Below are positions 17,307-25,124 of a stretch of DNA of 41,637 nt, in pieces. The number at the start of each line of letters is the position of its first letter. The stretch's first letter is position 1. Below the pieces are notes generated by a model. That model saw only the letters and a list, made by a program, of their open reading frames with translations, did not search any database and was not told the origin of the DNA. The position numbers and the translations under genes were made by a program. This DNA is from an uncultured Collinsella sp. (GTDB lineage: Bacteria > Actinomycetota > Coriobacteriia > Coriobacteriales > Coriobacteriaceae), in NCBI GenBank assembly GCA_958415525.1, contig CATYZE010000020.1:1-41637 (forward strand), given 5' to 3'.

Positions 17307-17347
17307 TAAAACGTTTGACTAGCCATGGTGAACAACCATGCTATCCT
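17307..17347 (+). promoter_or_regulatory. Probable promoter and operators of the sialic-type transporter operon
   Basis: TGCTATCCT (17339-17347) reads as an extended -10 element. TTGACT (17315-17320) is a strong -35 hexamer, but 21 nt away, which is long. Two possible operators overlap it: TAAAACGTTT (17307-17316), running into the -35, and the perfect inverted repeat CATGGT-N5-ACCATG (17324-17340) between the boxes. Transcription from here would give a leader of about 225 nt. Confidence 0.4.
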
Positions 17348-17374
17348 GCGGGTTGACGAAGACTGATATCTCAC

Positions 17375-17469
17375 CTCGGCGATACATACTGTCTGGCGAA
17401 TCGTTTGTCAATGAATTCGGTGAACGGTAGTAAATACCGTTCAAGCGTATGTATGTATCGGTCGCCGAG
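17375..17469 (+). ncRNA. Candidate structured 5' leader before the transporter operon
   Basis: The 365-nt gap between uvrC and the lipoprotein gene holds a fold that reads as a three-way junction. The closing stem pairs 17375-17389 with 17451-17469 (15 bp with a 4-nt bulge). Inside are a 5-bp stem (17397-17401 with 17415-17419) and a 9-bp stem with a GTAAA loop (17421-17429 with 17435-17443). No known riboswitch or T-box signature was recognised. The repeats could instead be protein-binding DNA. Confidence 0.4.
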
Positions 17470-17527
17470 CGCGGCACCTCAGTTGGGCTCGTCGGTAGGT
17501 AAGGTATATATCGTCCGCAAGTTGCGC

Positions 17528-17549
17528 GGGGGCACGTCTAGGTGCTCCC
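17528..17549 (+). other. Leader hairpin just before the lipoprotein gene
   Basis: An 8-bp stem with one G-U pair (17528-17535 with 17542-17549) and a 6-nt loop lies 30 bp before the start codon. No T-tract follows, so it is not a standard terminator. Confidence 0.35.
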
Positions 17550-17579
17550 GGGTAAGATTCTCTATTGATAGGAGAAGAC

Positions 17580-19193
17580 ATGGCCATCATCAACAAGGGT
17601 ATGTCCAGGCGTTCGTTCCTCGGCCTCACCGGCAGCGTCGCTGCTGTCGCAGGGCTTGGTCTCACCGGCTGCGGTGGCAACTCCAGCGACGAGGGTTCCG
17701 CTTCCGGTTCCACCGATTCCGCCAACCGTGGCGGCGGCGTGATCACCGCTGGTTCCGCTTACGCTCCGTCCAGCTTCGATCCCGCCAGCACCGGCTCCGC
17801 TGTGGGCCTGGGTGCTAACTGGCACGTCGTCGAGGGCCTCTACGGCATCGATTACCACGACTACAGCACCTTCAACGAGCTCGCCACCGACGATCCCAAG
17901 TCTGTGGACGACACCACTTTCGAGGTCACCATCCGCAAGGGCGCCAAGTTCTCCGATGGCACCGAGGTCACCGCTGACGATGTCGTTGCCTCCTACACCG
18001 CTTGCGCCGCTTCCGCTACCTATGCTCCGTTCTTCCAGCCCTTCGAGTCCATCGAGGCCAAGGACGCCAGCACCGTGACGGTCAAGACCAAGGTCCCCAA
18101 CTTCTCCCTGCTCAAGGATCGTCTGGCTATCGTCCGCGTTACCCCGGCCACCCAGACCGAGGAGGATCGCGCCAAGCAGCCGATCGGCTCCGGCCCCTGG
18201 ATGTACGACTCTATCTCCGATACCGAGATCACCCTGGTTCCCAACCCCGAGTACAACGGTGAGTATGCTGCCGAGGATAAGAAGATCCAGTACAGCATCC
18301 TGACCGACCCCACCGCTCGCGTTACCGCTCAGCAGGAGGGCTCCACGCTCGTTATGGAGCTCGTTACCGCTGACGCCGTCGACCAGCTCGAGAGCGCCGG
18401 CTGCAAGATCGATAACGTTCAGGGTTTCGGCACCCGCTTCATCATGTTCAACGTCGCCAAGGAGCCTTGGAACAACGTCAAGGTCCGTCAGGCTGTCATG
18501 TATGCGCTCGACACCGAGAAGATGGTCAGCAACACCTTCGCCGGCCTTGCCACCGCTGCCAGCTGCTACCTGCCCAAGAGCTTCACCAACTATCATGAGG
18601 CTTCCACGGTGTACAAGACCGACGCCAAGAAGGCTAAGAAGCTCATCGAGGAGTCTGGCATCACCCCGGGTGCCATCACCCTGCGCACCACCGACAACGA
18701 GCAGATTAAGGGCATGGCCGCCCAGGTCAAGAACGACCTCGACGCTCTCGGCTTCGATGTGACCATCCAGACCGATACCTCGCCGGCCACCTACGCTGCT
18801 ATCGACGGCGGCGAGGCCTACGATATCCTCCTCGCCCCTGGCGATCCTTCCTGCTTCGGCGCCGACCCCGACCTGCTGCTCAACTGGTGGTACGGCGACA
18901 ACGTCTGGATGCAGACCCGTTGCCCGTGGAAGGAGTCCGCTGAGTGGCAGAAGCTCCACAGTCTCATGGACGAGGCTCTTGCCGCCGAGGGCGACGAGCA
19001 GCAGAAGAAGTGGAACGAGTGCTTCGACATCATTGCCGACAACGCCGTTCTGTACCCCGTTGTCCACGTCAAGACCGTCTCCGCTTCCTGGGACGATCCG
19101 TCCACTGCGCCCAACGGCGAGGCCCTCGATGGCTTCAAGGGCATCGGCACGACGAGCATGTCCTTCAGGGGCGTTGCGACCGTCAAGGCGTAA
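17580..19193 (+). CDS. ABC transporter solute-binding lipoprotein, family 5 (candidate sialic acid binder)
   Basis: This is an extracytoplasmic binding protein of the peptide/opine/nickel (SBP family 5) type. The 537-residue product has a Tat-like SRRSFLG motif (9-15), a hydrophobic stretch, and a lipobox LTGC with Cys31 as the lipidation site. A Gly/Ser-rich linker and the SBP_bac_5 fold follow. The ATG at 17580 follows ATAGGAGAAGAC. It is the first gene of a run leading to nanA, nanK and nanE, so the natural ligand may be a sialic acid rather than a peptide; this is inferred from neighbours. A strong hairpin separates it from the permease gene, which would let the binding protein be made in excess. 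Confidence 0.9.
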   Translation: MAIINKGMSRRSFLGLTGSVAAVAGLGLTGCGGNSSDEGSASGSTDSANRGGGVITAGSAYAPSSFDPASTGSAVGLGANWHVVEGLYGIDYHDYSTFNELATDDPKSVDDTTFEVTIRKGAKFSDGTEVTADDVVASYTACAASATYAPFFQPFESIEAKDASTVTVKTKVPNFSLLKDRLAIVRVTPATQTEEDRAKQPIGSGPWMYDSISDTEITLVPNPEYNGEYAAEDKKIQYSILTDPTARVTAQQEGSTLVMELVTADAVDQLESAGCKIDNVQGFGTRFIMFNVAKEPWNNVKVRQAVMYALDTEKMVSNTFAGLATAASCYLPKSFTNYHEASTVYKTDAKKAKKLIEESGITPGAITLRTTDNEQIKGMAAQVKNDLDALGFDVTIQTDTSPATYAAIDGGEAYDILLAPGDPSCFGADPDLLLNWWYGDNVWMQTRCPWKESAEWQKLHSLMDEALAAEGDEQQKKWNECFDIIADNAVLYPVVHVKTVSASWDDPSTAPNGEALDGFKGIGTTSMSFRGVATVKA

Positions 19194-19255
19194 GACTCGC
19201 TTGAGTCTGTATGCAGGATGTCGGTCGTTGGGACCGTATCCTCATAGTTGAAACA

Positions 19256-19289
19256 AAGACCCGGGCGGCAACGATGTCGCTCGGGTCTT
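19256..19289 (+). terminator. Intra-operon hairpin between binding protein and permease
   Basis: A 14-bp stem with two G-U pairs (19256-19269 with 19276-19289) and a 6-nt loop lies in the 157-bp gap, followed only by GTAAT. It could be a partial terminator or a 3'-end stabiliser for the lipoprotein mRNA. A second small hairpin (19293-19299 with 19304-19310, loop TCCG) comes right after it. Confidence 0.6.
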
Positions 19290-19350
19290 GTAATGAGTAT
19301 CCGTACTCATATACCAGTTGGTCCTACCGACAAAAGAAAGGGGAGAGAAC

Positions 19351-20307
19351 GTGAACAACTTGCTACGTTTGATTGGAAGGCGTCTTGTGGCGCTGCCGAT
19401 CATGGCATTGGGCGTCACCGTCCTGGTGTTCTTCCTTATGTCGTTCTCCAAGACCGACCCCGCCTACACGGCGTTGGGTGACGGTGCCTCGCCCGAGGCG
19501 GTTGCCGAGTACCATGAGAAGTATGGTCTGGACGACCCCTGGCCCGTGCGCTACGTGCGCTATATGGGCGATTTGATTCATGGCGACATGGGCACCTATG
19601 GTGCTGCTCGCAACTCCGTTGCCAAGCGCATCTCCACGGCCCTGCCCGTCACGATGCAGCTGACCTTCATCGGTCTTGCCATCGGTGCAGTCGTTTCGTT
19701 TTTGCTCGGCGTCATCGCGGCACTGTATCGCGACAAATGGCCGGACCAAGTGATCCGCGTCTTTTCCATCGCCGGCTTGGCAACCCCGTCGTTCTGGCTT
19801 GCCGTTCTGTTGATCCTGCTGTTCTCTTCCTACCTTAAGGTGCTCCCGGCATCGGGTGCTCTGCCTCACTTCACCACGAATCCGGTTGGCTATCTGGGAC
19901 GTATGATCATGCCCGCTATCGCCTTGGCATTTCCGCTGACGGGCCAGATGACTCGTATCGTGCGTACCGCCATGGTCGAGGAGCTCGACAAGGATTATGT
20001 CCGTATGGCTCGCGGCGCCGGCGTTCCCGAGAAGGTCGTCGTCGGCATCAACGTTCTTCGCAATGCGCTGATCACCCCGGTCACCACCCTCGGTCTTAAG
20101 ATTGGTTACCTTATGGGCGGCGCCGTCGTCATCGAGGTTATCTTCAACCTCCCCGGCATGGGCACCGCGATTCTGCAGGGCGTTCAGGGCAACGAGGCGA
20201 ACCTGGTTCAGGGCGTCGTTATCGTCGTTGCTCTTGCCTTCATCATCATCAACATCGTGGTTGACATGCTCTACCTGCTCATCAACCCGCGCATCAGGAC
20301 GGTGTAG
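19351..20307 (+). CDS. ABC transporter permease, DppB/OppB type
   Basis: This is an inner-membrane permease of the binding-protein-dependent type (DppB/OppB group). The 318-residue product begins MNNLLRLIGRRL, has six predicted hydrophobic segments, and carries the EAA-like ATPase-contact loop KDYVRMARGAGVPEKVV in the second half. The start is the GTG at 19351, which follows AAAGGGGAGAGAAC. An in-frame TTG further up has no ribosome site. It is 3 bp from the permease-ATPase fusion gene and must pair with that protein's membrane half. Confidence 0.93.
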   Translation: MNNLLRLIGRRLVALPIMALGVTVLVFFLMSFSKTDPAYTALGDGASPEAVAEYHEKYGLDDPWPVRYVRYMGDLIHGDMGTYGAARNSVAKRISTALPVTMQLTFIGLAIGAVVSFLLGVIAALYRDKWPDQVIRVFSIAGLATPSFWLAVLLILLFSSYLKVLPASGALPHFTTNPVGYLGRMIMPAIALAFPLTGQMTRIVRTAMVEELDKDYVRMARGAGVPEKVVVGINVLRNALITPVTTLGLKIGYLMGGAVVIEVIFNLPGMGTAILQGVQGNEANLVQGVVIVVALAFIIINIVVDMLYLLINPRIRTV

Positions 20308-20310
20308 ATT

Positions 20311-22326
20311 ATGGTAAAGATTCGAGAGAAGCAAACCGAGCAGCTCGAGAAGGCTGCCTCCAAGGGGCTCAAGCTCGGTGGCTGGAAGAAGATGACGCTG
20401 TCTTCTAAGATTGCCGCCGTCGTGCTGGTGCTGGTCGCCCTGACTGCGATTCTGGCGCCCCTTCTTGCCCCCTATAGCCCGGTCGAGATCTTTACGGCTC
20501 GCCAGGCTCCCGGCAACGGATTTATCTTCGGTACCGACGATAAGGGTCGCGATATTCTGTCGCGTATGCTCTACGGTGGTCGTTACTCGCTGATTATCGG
20601 CTTTGGCGCCACTGCCATGGCTCTGGTCTGCGGCTCGGTCGTGGGCGCCCTTGCAGCGGTTTCGCGCAAGGCCGTCTCCGAGACGATCATGCGTATCCTG
20701 GACATCATCATGTCCATCCCGGGCATCGCCCTCGCGGCCGTCTTCGTCTCCATCCTGGGCAACTCCGTGCCGTCGATCATCTTCGCCATCGGCTTTATGT
20801 ACACTCCGCAGATTGCCCGTATCGTGCGCGCCAACATCGTGTCCGAGTACGGCGAGGACTATGTCCGCGCGGTCATCGTTTCCGGCGCCAAGGCTCCGTG
20901 GATTTTGATCAAGCATGTTCTGCGTAACTGCATCGCCCCGATCATGGTCTTCACCGTTACCCTGGTCGCCGACGCCATCATCTTCGAGGCCTCGCTGACC
21001 TTCATCGGCGCTGGTATCCAGGAGCCCACCGCTACCTGGGGCAACATCCTCGCCGACGCCCGCGGCGGCGTGCTTGCCGGCCGTTGGTGGCAGGCGCTGT
21101 TCCCGGGCCTGGCCATCATGATCACCTGCCTGGCGCTCAACATCCTCTCCGAGGGCATTACCGACGCCATGGCCGCTGCTCCCTCCGCCGCCCTGGATCC
21201 GACCGATTCCTCCAAGCGCCGCGAGGCCGACCTGCTGGTCTCCGACCCCGTTCGCGCCTACAAGGAGCAAGCCCAGTCCCTCTCCGCTCGCCTTGGCGCC
21301 CTGCGCGATGTCGAGCTCAAGCGTGACGATCGCCATGTGCCCGACGAGTCTGTCGAACCGATCCTTTCGGTCCGCGATTTCTGCATCCAGTTTGAGCACC
21401 ACGGCGATATCAACGTCGTCGACCATGTCAACTTTGACGTCCGTCCTGGCCAGACTATGGGCCTGGTGGGCGAGTCCGGTTGCGGTAAGTCCATCACCAC
21501 GCTGGCCATCATGGGCCTGACCGATGAGGACGAGCACCTTTCCGGCGAGGTCCTCTGGGAGGGCCGTGACCTGCTCAAGATGAGCAAGAAGGAGTGGTTC
21601 GGCCTGCGCGGTACCGATATCGCTATGGTCTATCAGGACGCCCTGTCCTCGCTCAACCCCTCCATGCTCATCTCTGCCCAGATGAAGCAACTCACCAAGC
21701 GCGGCGGCACCCGCAGCGCCGAGGAACTCCTGGAGCTCGTGGGCCTCGACCCCAAGCGTACGCTCGAGAGCTACCCGCATGAGCTTTCCGGTGGCCAGCG
21801 TCAGCGTGTCCTGATCGCTATGGCCCTTACCCGCGACCCCAAGCTGGTCATCTGTGACGAGCCCACGACCGCTCTGGACGTTACCGTCCAGAAGCAGGTC
21901 ATCAAGCTGCTCAACGATCTTCAGGCCAAACTCGGCTTTGCCATGATCTTCGTCTCGCACGACCTGGCGCTGGTCGCCGAGGTCGCCCATAACATCACGG
22001 TTATGTACGCCGGTCAGGTTATCGAGCAGGCACCCACCAAGGAGCTGCTCACCAACCCGATTCACGAGTACACCCGCGGTCTTCTGGGTTCCGTTCTGTC
22101 CATCGAGAGCGGTTCGGGCCGCCTGCACCAGGTGCCCGGCGCCGTTCCGAGCCCGCGCGATTTCCCCAAGGGCGATCGCTTCGCGCCCCGCTCGAGCCAT
22201 CCGCGTATTGGCCTGGACACCCGTCCGGTCTTCAAGCGCGTTCCCGGCACCGAGCACTTCTATTCCGAGCTCCCCGACGAGGTGCTCAAGGCAAATGGTT
22301 TGACCCCTCACGCGGAGGTGATGTAG
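20311..22326 (+). CDS. ABC transporter permease-ATPase fusion (DppC-DppD type)
   Basis: One polypeptide joins the second permease to the first ATPase of a peptide/opine/nickel-family importer. Residues 30-285 form a DppC-like permease with its contact loop EDYVRAVIVSGAKAP (182-196). A charged linker at about 295-345 follows. Residues 350-600 are an ABC ATPase with Walker A GESGCGKS (387-394), signature LSGGQRQR (492-499) and Walker B LVICDEP (512-518). The C-terminal tail resembles the oligopeptide-transporter ATPase extension but lacks its usual Cys residues (FAPRSSHPRIG). No stop or frameshift lies between the halves, so the fusion is real in this sequence. The 671-residue product starts 3 bp after the DppB-like gene and abuts the next ATPase gene. 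The layout recalls the SatABCD sialic acid transporter; that link is from memory of the family. Confidence 0.94.
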   Translation: MVKIREKQTEQLEKAASKGLKLGGWKKMTLSSKIAAVVLVLVALTAILAPLLAPYSPVEIFTARQAPGNGFIFGTDDKGRDILSRMLYGGRYSLIIGFGATAMALVCGSVVGALAAVSRKAVSETIMRILDIIMSIPGIALAAVFVSILGNSVPSIIFAIGFMYTPQIARIVRANIVSEYGEDYVRAVIVSGAKAPWILIKHVLRNCIAPIMVFTVTLVADAIIFEASLTFIGAGIQEPTATWGNILADARGGVLAGRWWQALFPGLAIMITCLALNILSEGITDAMAAAPSAALDPTDSSKRREADLLVSDPVRAYKEQAQSLSARLGALRDVELKRDDRHVPDESVEPILSVRDFCIQFEHHGDINVVDHVNFDVRPGQTMGLVGESGCGKSITTLAIMGLTDEDEHLSGEVLWEGRDLLKMSKKEWFGLRGTDIAMVYQDALSSLNPSMLISAQMKQLTKRGGTRSAEELLELVGLDPKRTLESYPHELSGGQRQRVLIAMALTRDPKLVICDEPTTALDVTVQKQVIKLLNDLQAKLGFAMIFVSHDLALVAEVAHNITVMYAGQVIEQAPTKELLTNPIHEYTRGLLGSVLSIESGSGRLHQVPGAVPSPRDFPKGDRFAPRSSHPRIGLDTRPVFKRVPGTEHFYSELPDEVLKANGLTPHAEVM

Positions 22327-23154
22327 ATGAGCGAGACCGCAGTCAACGGCGTCGAGCCGATCATCTTCCTTGATGACGTCCACGTCACCTTTAGGACCCG
22401 TACCGGTTCGATTCTCCACCCTAACCTGGTTCACGCCGTCCAGGGTGTAACGATTAAGCTCATGCCCGGTCAGACGATCGGCATCGTCGGCGAGTCCGGT
22501 TGCGGTAAGTCCACCACCGCCAACGTCATGTGCGGCCTGCAGGCCCCCACGAGCGGCAAGGTCTACTTTAAGGGCAAGGACGTTACCAAACGTACCGCCG
22601 AGGACCGTCGCCACATGGGTCGCGTTATCTCGGTCGTGTTCCAGAACCCGGCCACGGCGCTCAACCCCCGCATGGTCGTTCGCGAGCAACTGCTCGACCC
22701 CATGCGCGTCCACAACCTGGGTACCGAGGCCGAGCAGGAGAAGCGCGTCAAGGAGCTCTTGGAGCTCACCGGTCTGCCCAGCTCTGCCGCTGAGGTTCTT
22801 CCCGGCCAGCTTTCGGGCGGCCAGCGCCAGCGCGTCGCAATTGCCCGTGCCCTGTCGCTGAACCCCGATGCCATCATCGCCGACGAGCCCACCTCGGCTC
22901 TGGACGTTTCGGTCCGCGCGCAGATTCTGAACCTGCTGACCGACCTTAAGAAGGAGCTCGGCCTGGCCATGGTGTTCATCAGCCATGACATCCAGACGGT
23001 CCGCTATATCTCTGACGACATCATCGTTATGAATGGTGGCAAGATCGTCGAGCAGGGCGAGGCCAAGCAGGTCTTCCAGCACCCCCAGGACCCCTACACC
23101 AAGATGCTGCTCGGCGCTGCGCCGTCGCTGCTGCACCCCAAGCTCGGCGAGTAG
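22327..23154 (+). CDS. ABC transporter ATP-binding protein, DppF/OppF type
   Basis: This is the second ATPase of the four-gene importer and should form a heterodimer with the ATPase half of the fusion. The 275-residue product has Walker A GESGCGKS (55-62), the LSGGQRQRV signature and an IIADEPTSALD Walker B. It lacks the Cys-containing C-terminal oligopeptide-transporter extension and is shorter than typical OppF (about 320-340 residues). The ATG at 22327 directly follows the fusion gene's stop and is served by a near-perfect GGAGGTGATG site. A stem-loop follows the gene, before the esterases. Confidence 0.93.
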   Translation: MSETAVNGVEPIIFLDDVHVTFRTRTGSILHPNLVHAVQGVTIKLMPGQTIGIVGESGCGKSTTANVMCGLQAPTSGKVYFKGKDVTKRTAEDRRHMGRVISVVFQNPATALNPRMVVREQLLDPMRVHNLGTEAEQEKRVKELLELTGLPSSAAEVLPGQLSGGQRQRVAIARALSLNPDAIIADEPTSALDVSVRAQILNLLTDLKKELGLAMVFISHDIQTVRYISDDIIVMNGGKIVEQGEAKQVFQHPQDPYTKMLLGAAPSLLHPKLGE

Positions 23155-23170
23155 CCTCGCTTTCCCTCCC

Positions 23171-23198
23171 GTGCGCCCGGTTCCCTTGCCGGGCGCAC
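23171..23198 (+). terminator. Stem-loop between transporter and esterase genes
   Basis: A perfect 10-bp GC stem (23171-23180 with 23189-23198) with an 8-nt loop lies 16 bp after the ATPase stop. It has no T-tract, so it is more likely a partial terminator or RNA-stability element than a full stop. Confidence 0.45.
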
Positions 23199-23234
23199 CT
23201 CCGTTGCGATTTCGAAAGGTTGGGTTCACGAGCC

Positions 23235-24212
23235 ATGCCAAGTGCTCAGGAGCTACAACATCAGTTTGGTGAATATCGAGGCGCCATGCCCCGTCCATCA
23301 GATTTCGATCTCTTTTGGAAGGATTGCATGGCCGAGGCCGACGCCGTCGGGCTTGACTATGCGATCGAGACGGCATCGGTCACCGATGCCGCGACCTGCC
23401 AGCTTTTCGACCTCTGGTATACCGGCATGTGTGGCGCTCGCCTGCATGCCAAGTACCTTAAACCCGTCTCGGACGAGCCCGTGCCATTGGTACTTCAGTT
23501 CCATGGGTATCCGGGTGCAAGCCGCAGCTGGTTTGAGCAGGCGTCGTTTGCGGGCATGGGCATGGCACTCATCGCCCTCGATTGCCCCGGCCAAGGAGGT
23601 CCCTCCGAGGACATTGGTGGATTTGAGGGCACAACGGTTGCCGGTCATATCGTCGCCGGTATCGACGGCGACCCGGCCAACCTCTACTATGTCCGCTTGC
23701 ATCAAGATATTCGCATCCTGTGCCGCATCGTTCGCGAGCTCGAGGGCATCGATCTCGCCCGTGTGTTTGTGAACGGCGCGTCGCAGGGCGGTGGTTTGGG
23801 CATTGCGACCTGCGCACTTAACAGCGAGCTTATCAATCGCGCCGCAATCCTCTATCCCTTCCTGTCAGATTTCCGCCTGGTCTGGGATTTGGATGCCGAC
23901 GATATCGCCTATGAGGGCCTGCGCTATTGGTCGCGTTGGTTTGACGAGGATTCGACTCGTATCGAGGAAGCCTATGCCAAGCTGGCGTACTTCGATTCCA
24001 AGAACTTTGCCCCTATGGTCAAATGCCCCGTGCTGTTTGGCACCGGCACAGCCGATACTGTCTGTCCGCCAGCGACGCAGTTTGCGGTCTATAACAACCT
24101 GACCTGTGAAAAGCGTCATGAGTTCTTTGAAGGCTTTGGCCACGAGGAGATTCAGGATTTTGACGATCTGATCATTCCGTTTTTCTGCAAGGGAGGGGAG
24201 GCTCATGTCTAA
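23235..24212 (+). CDS. Acetylxylan esterase family (AXE1) deacetylase, intact triad; candidate sialate O-acetylesterase
   Basis: AXE1 / cephalosporin-C deacetylase proteins are serine alpha/beta hydrolases that remove acetyl esters from sugars. The 325-residue product has the nucleophile elbow GASQG (Ser183), the oxyanion-hole segment QFHGYPG (88-94), Asp274 in GTADTV and His303 in FGHEE, so the catalytic triad is complete. No signal peptide is seen, so it should act in the cytoplasm on imported substrate. The position between a sugar-type importer and nanA suggests de-O-acetylation of sialic acid; this is inferred from context. The ATG at 23235 is the natural N-terminus, although the nearest Shine-Dalgarno-like AAAGG is about 15 nt away. 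An in-frame TTG at 23220 is possible. It overlaps the next gene by 8 bp. Confidence 0.88.
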   Translation: MPSAQELQHQFGEYRGAMPRPSDFDLFWKDCMAEADAVGLDYAIETASVTDAATCQLFDLWYTGMCGARLHAKYLKPVSDEPVPLVLQFHGYPGASRSWFEQASFAGMGMALIALDCPGQGGPSEDIGGFEGTTVAGHIVAGIDGDPANLYYVRLHQDIRILCRIVRELEGIDLARVFVNGASQGGGLGIATCALNSELINRAAILYPFLSDFRLVWDLDADDIAYEGLRYWSRWFDEDSTRIEEAYAKLAYFDSKNFAPMVKCPVLFGTGTADTVCPPATQFAVYNNLTCEKRHEFFEGFGHEEIQDFDDLIIPFFCKGGEAHV

Positions 24213-25056
24213 GTGCGAGAGCAATGTCAATGAGCTGATTGTCTCCGACCTTGTGGGGATTTCCGGAACGGTCTCGTCAAGGCTCGCTGATTTCCGGGAT
24301 TGGCGCGGTGATGCTTCTGCGGATGTTTCCGAATTAGAGATAGCCGCTTCGGACCTTGAGGTTTGCGGGCTGAGTATTACGGCGATCGATTTCGCCAATC
24401 CGTATGCCCGCTACTCCGAGGTTTCCTTTGAGCTTGGTGGCGATGTGGTCCACGCACGTTTGATCGAGCCTGCCGGTCGCGCCCGAGCATCCGAGCTTGT
24501 GCCGCTATGCCTGATGTTTCACGACATCGACCGACCCGTGCGGGGATGGCATCACATGACGAGGTTTGCGGCCATGGGATATGCCGTGCTTGCGCTGGAC
24601 GATGAGGCGATTGGGCCCAGCGATCTGCGGCAGGGGATTACCTCGCCTGCTTTTGTCAGGCGCGTCCGTTGGGGCTGCGCGTTGGCGGAGGTCGCGCGCA
24701 ATCTTGATGGCATGGACCCCGACCGCATCTTTGCATGGGGCGAGGGTCTTGGCGGCGGAGTCGCGCTGGCGGTTTCTGCTCTGGACGAGCGGGGCCTCGC
24801 CTGCACGGCGGTTGCCAATCCGCTTCCTGGCGGCCTCGAGGTGCTGTCGTCTCGGGTGCGCGGATCGGTGCTCATGGGCACATCGCTTATGGATACCGTG
24901 AGCGATCCCAAGGATCAGTTTGCCGTATTCAACGGTCTTGAGTGTGACCGGAGGCATATCATCTATGCAAAATACGCTCACGAGCGCATCAATGCGTTCG
25001 AAAACGAAGTCGTAGACTTTTTTAACCAAACGTTCTACTCGTGTTCTTTGGCCTAG
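24205..25056 (+). CDS. AXE1-like alpha/beta hydrolase homologue lacking the nucleophile Ser
   Basis: This is a divergent relative of the preceding esterase; the two align through the catalytic domain. In the 283-residue product the nucleophile elbow reads GEGLGGG (179-185), with Gly181 where the intact enzyme has Ser183. Asp230 (LMDTV) and His259 (YAHE) match the partner's catalytic Asp and His. The oxyanion segment is also changed (HDIDR for HGYPG). It is therefore probably not a normal serine esterase. It could be a regulatory or structural partner, a binding protein, or a gene in decay, though the frame is fully open. The ATG at 24205 follows GGGAGGGGAGG and overlaps the first esterase by 8 bp, so the pair is co-translated. 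Confidence 0.82.
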   Translation: MSKCESNVNELIVSDLVGISGTVSSRLADFRDWRGDASADVSELEIAASDLEVCGLSITAIDFANPYARYSEVSFELGGDVVHARLIEPAGRARASELVPLCLMFHDIDRPVRGWHHMTRFAAMGYAVLALDDEAIGPSDLRQGITSPAFVRRVRWGCALAEVARNLDGMDPDRIFAWGEGLGGGVALAVSALDERGLACTAVANPLPGGLEVLSSRVRGSVLMGTSLMDTVSDPKDQFAVFNGLECDRRHIIYAKYAHERINAFENEVVDFFNQTFYSCSLA

Positions 25057-25124
25057 ACGGCCTGGACACTGCCAACAAGAGTGGGTGGCATAGGGCCGCC
25101 CGCCAGACAACTAAGGAGATTCTT

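Noticed and set aside
17215..17579. A known riboswitch or T-box in the leader of the sialic-type operon.
   Set aside because: No T-box signature (such as the conserved tRNA-acceptor bulge) and no familiar riboswitch core were recognised, so only a structured candidate is reported.
20311..22326. Reading the permease-ATPase fusion as two genes or a sequencing artefact.
   Set aside because: The frame is continuous through a charged linker, and no internal start with a ribosome site was evident at the ATPase boundary.
19363..23376. A very long open frame on the minus strand opposite the transporter genes.
   Set aside because: It mirrors well-supported ABC transporter genes on the plus strand, shows no recognisable domains, and arises from the strong codon bias of the plus-strand genes. 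Similar antisense frames opposite uvrB, gap, pgk and the second transporter were dropped for the same reason.
24205..25056. Calling the second esterase a pseudogene.
   Set aside because: It has an intact frame, a strong ribosome site, an overlap with its neighbour and conserved Asp and His positions, so it is kept as a CDS.
25041..25124. Upstream GTG start for the NanA-like gene.
   Set aside because: It overlaps the esterase homologue and lacks a ribosome site, while 25125 has AAGGAGA at good spacing.
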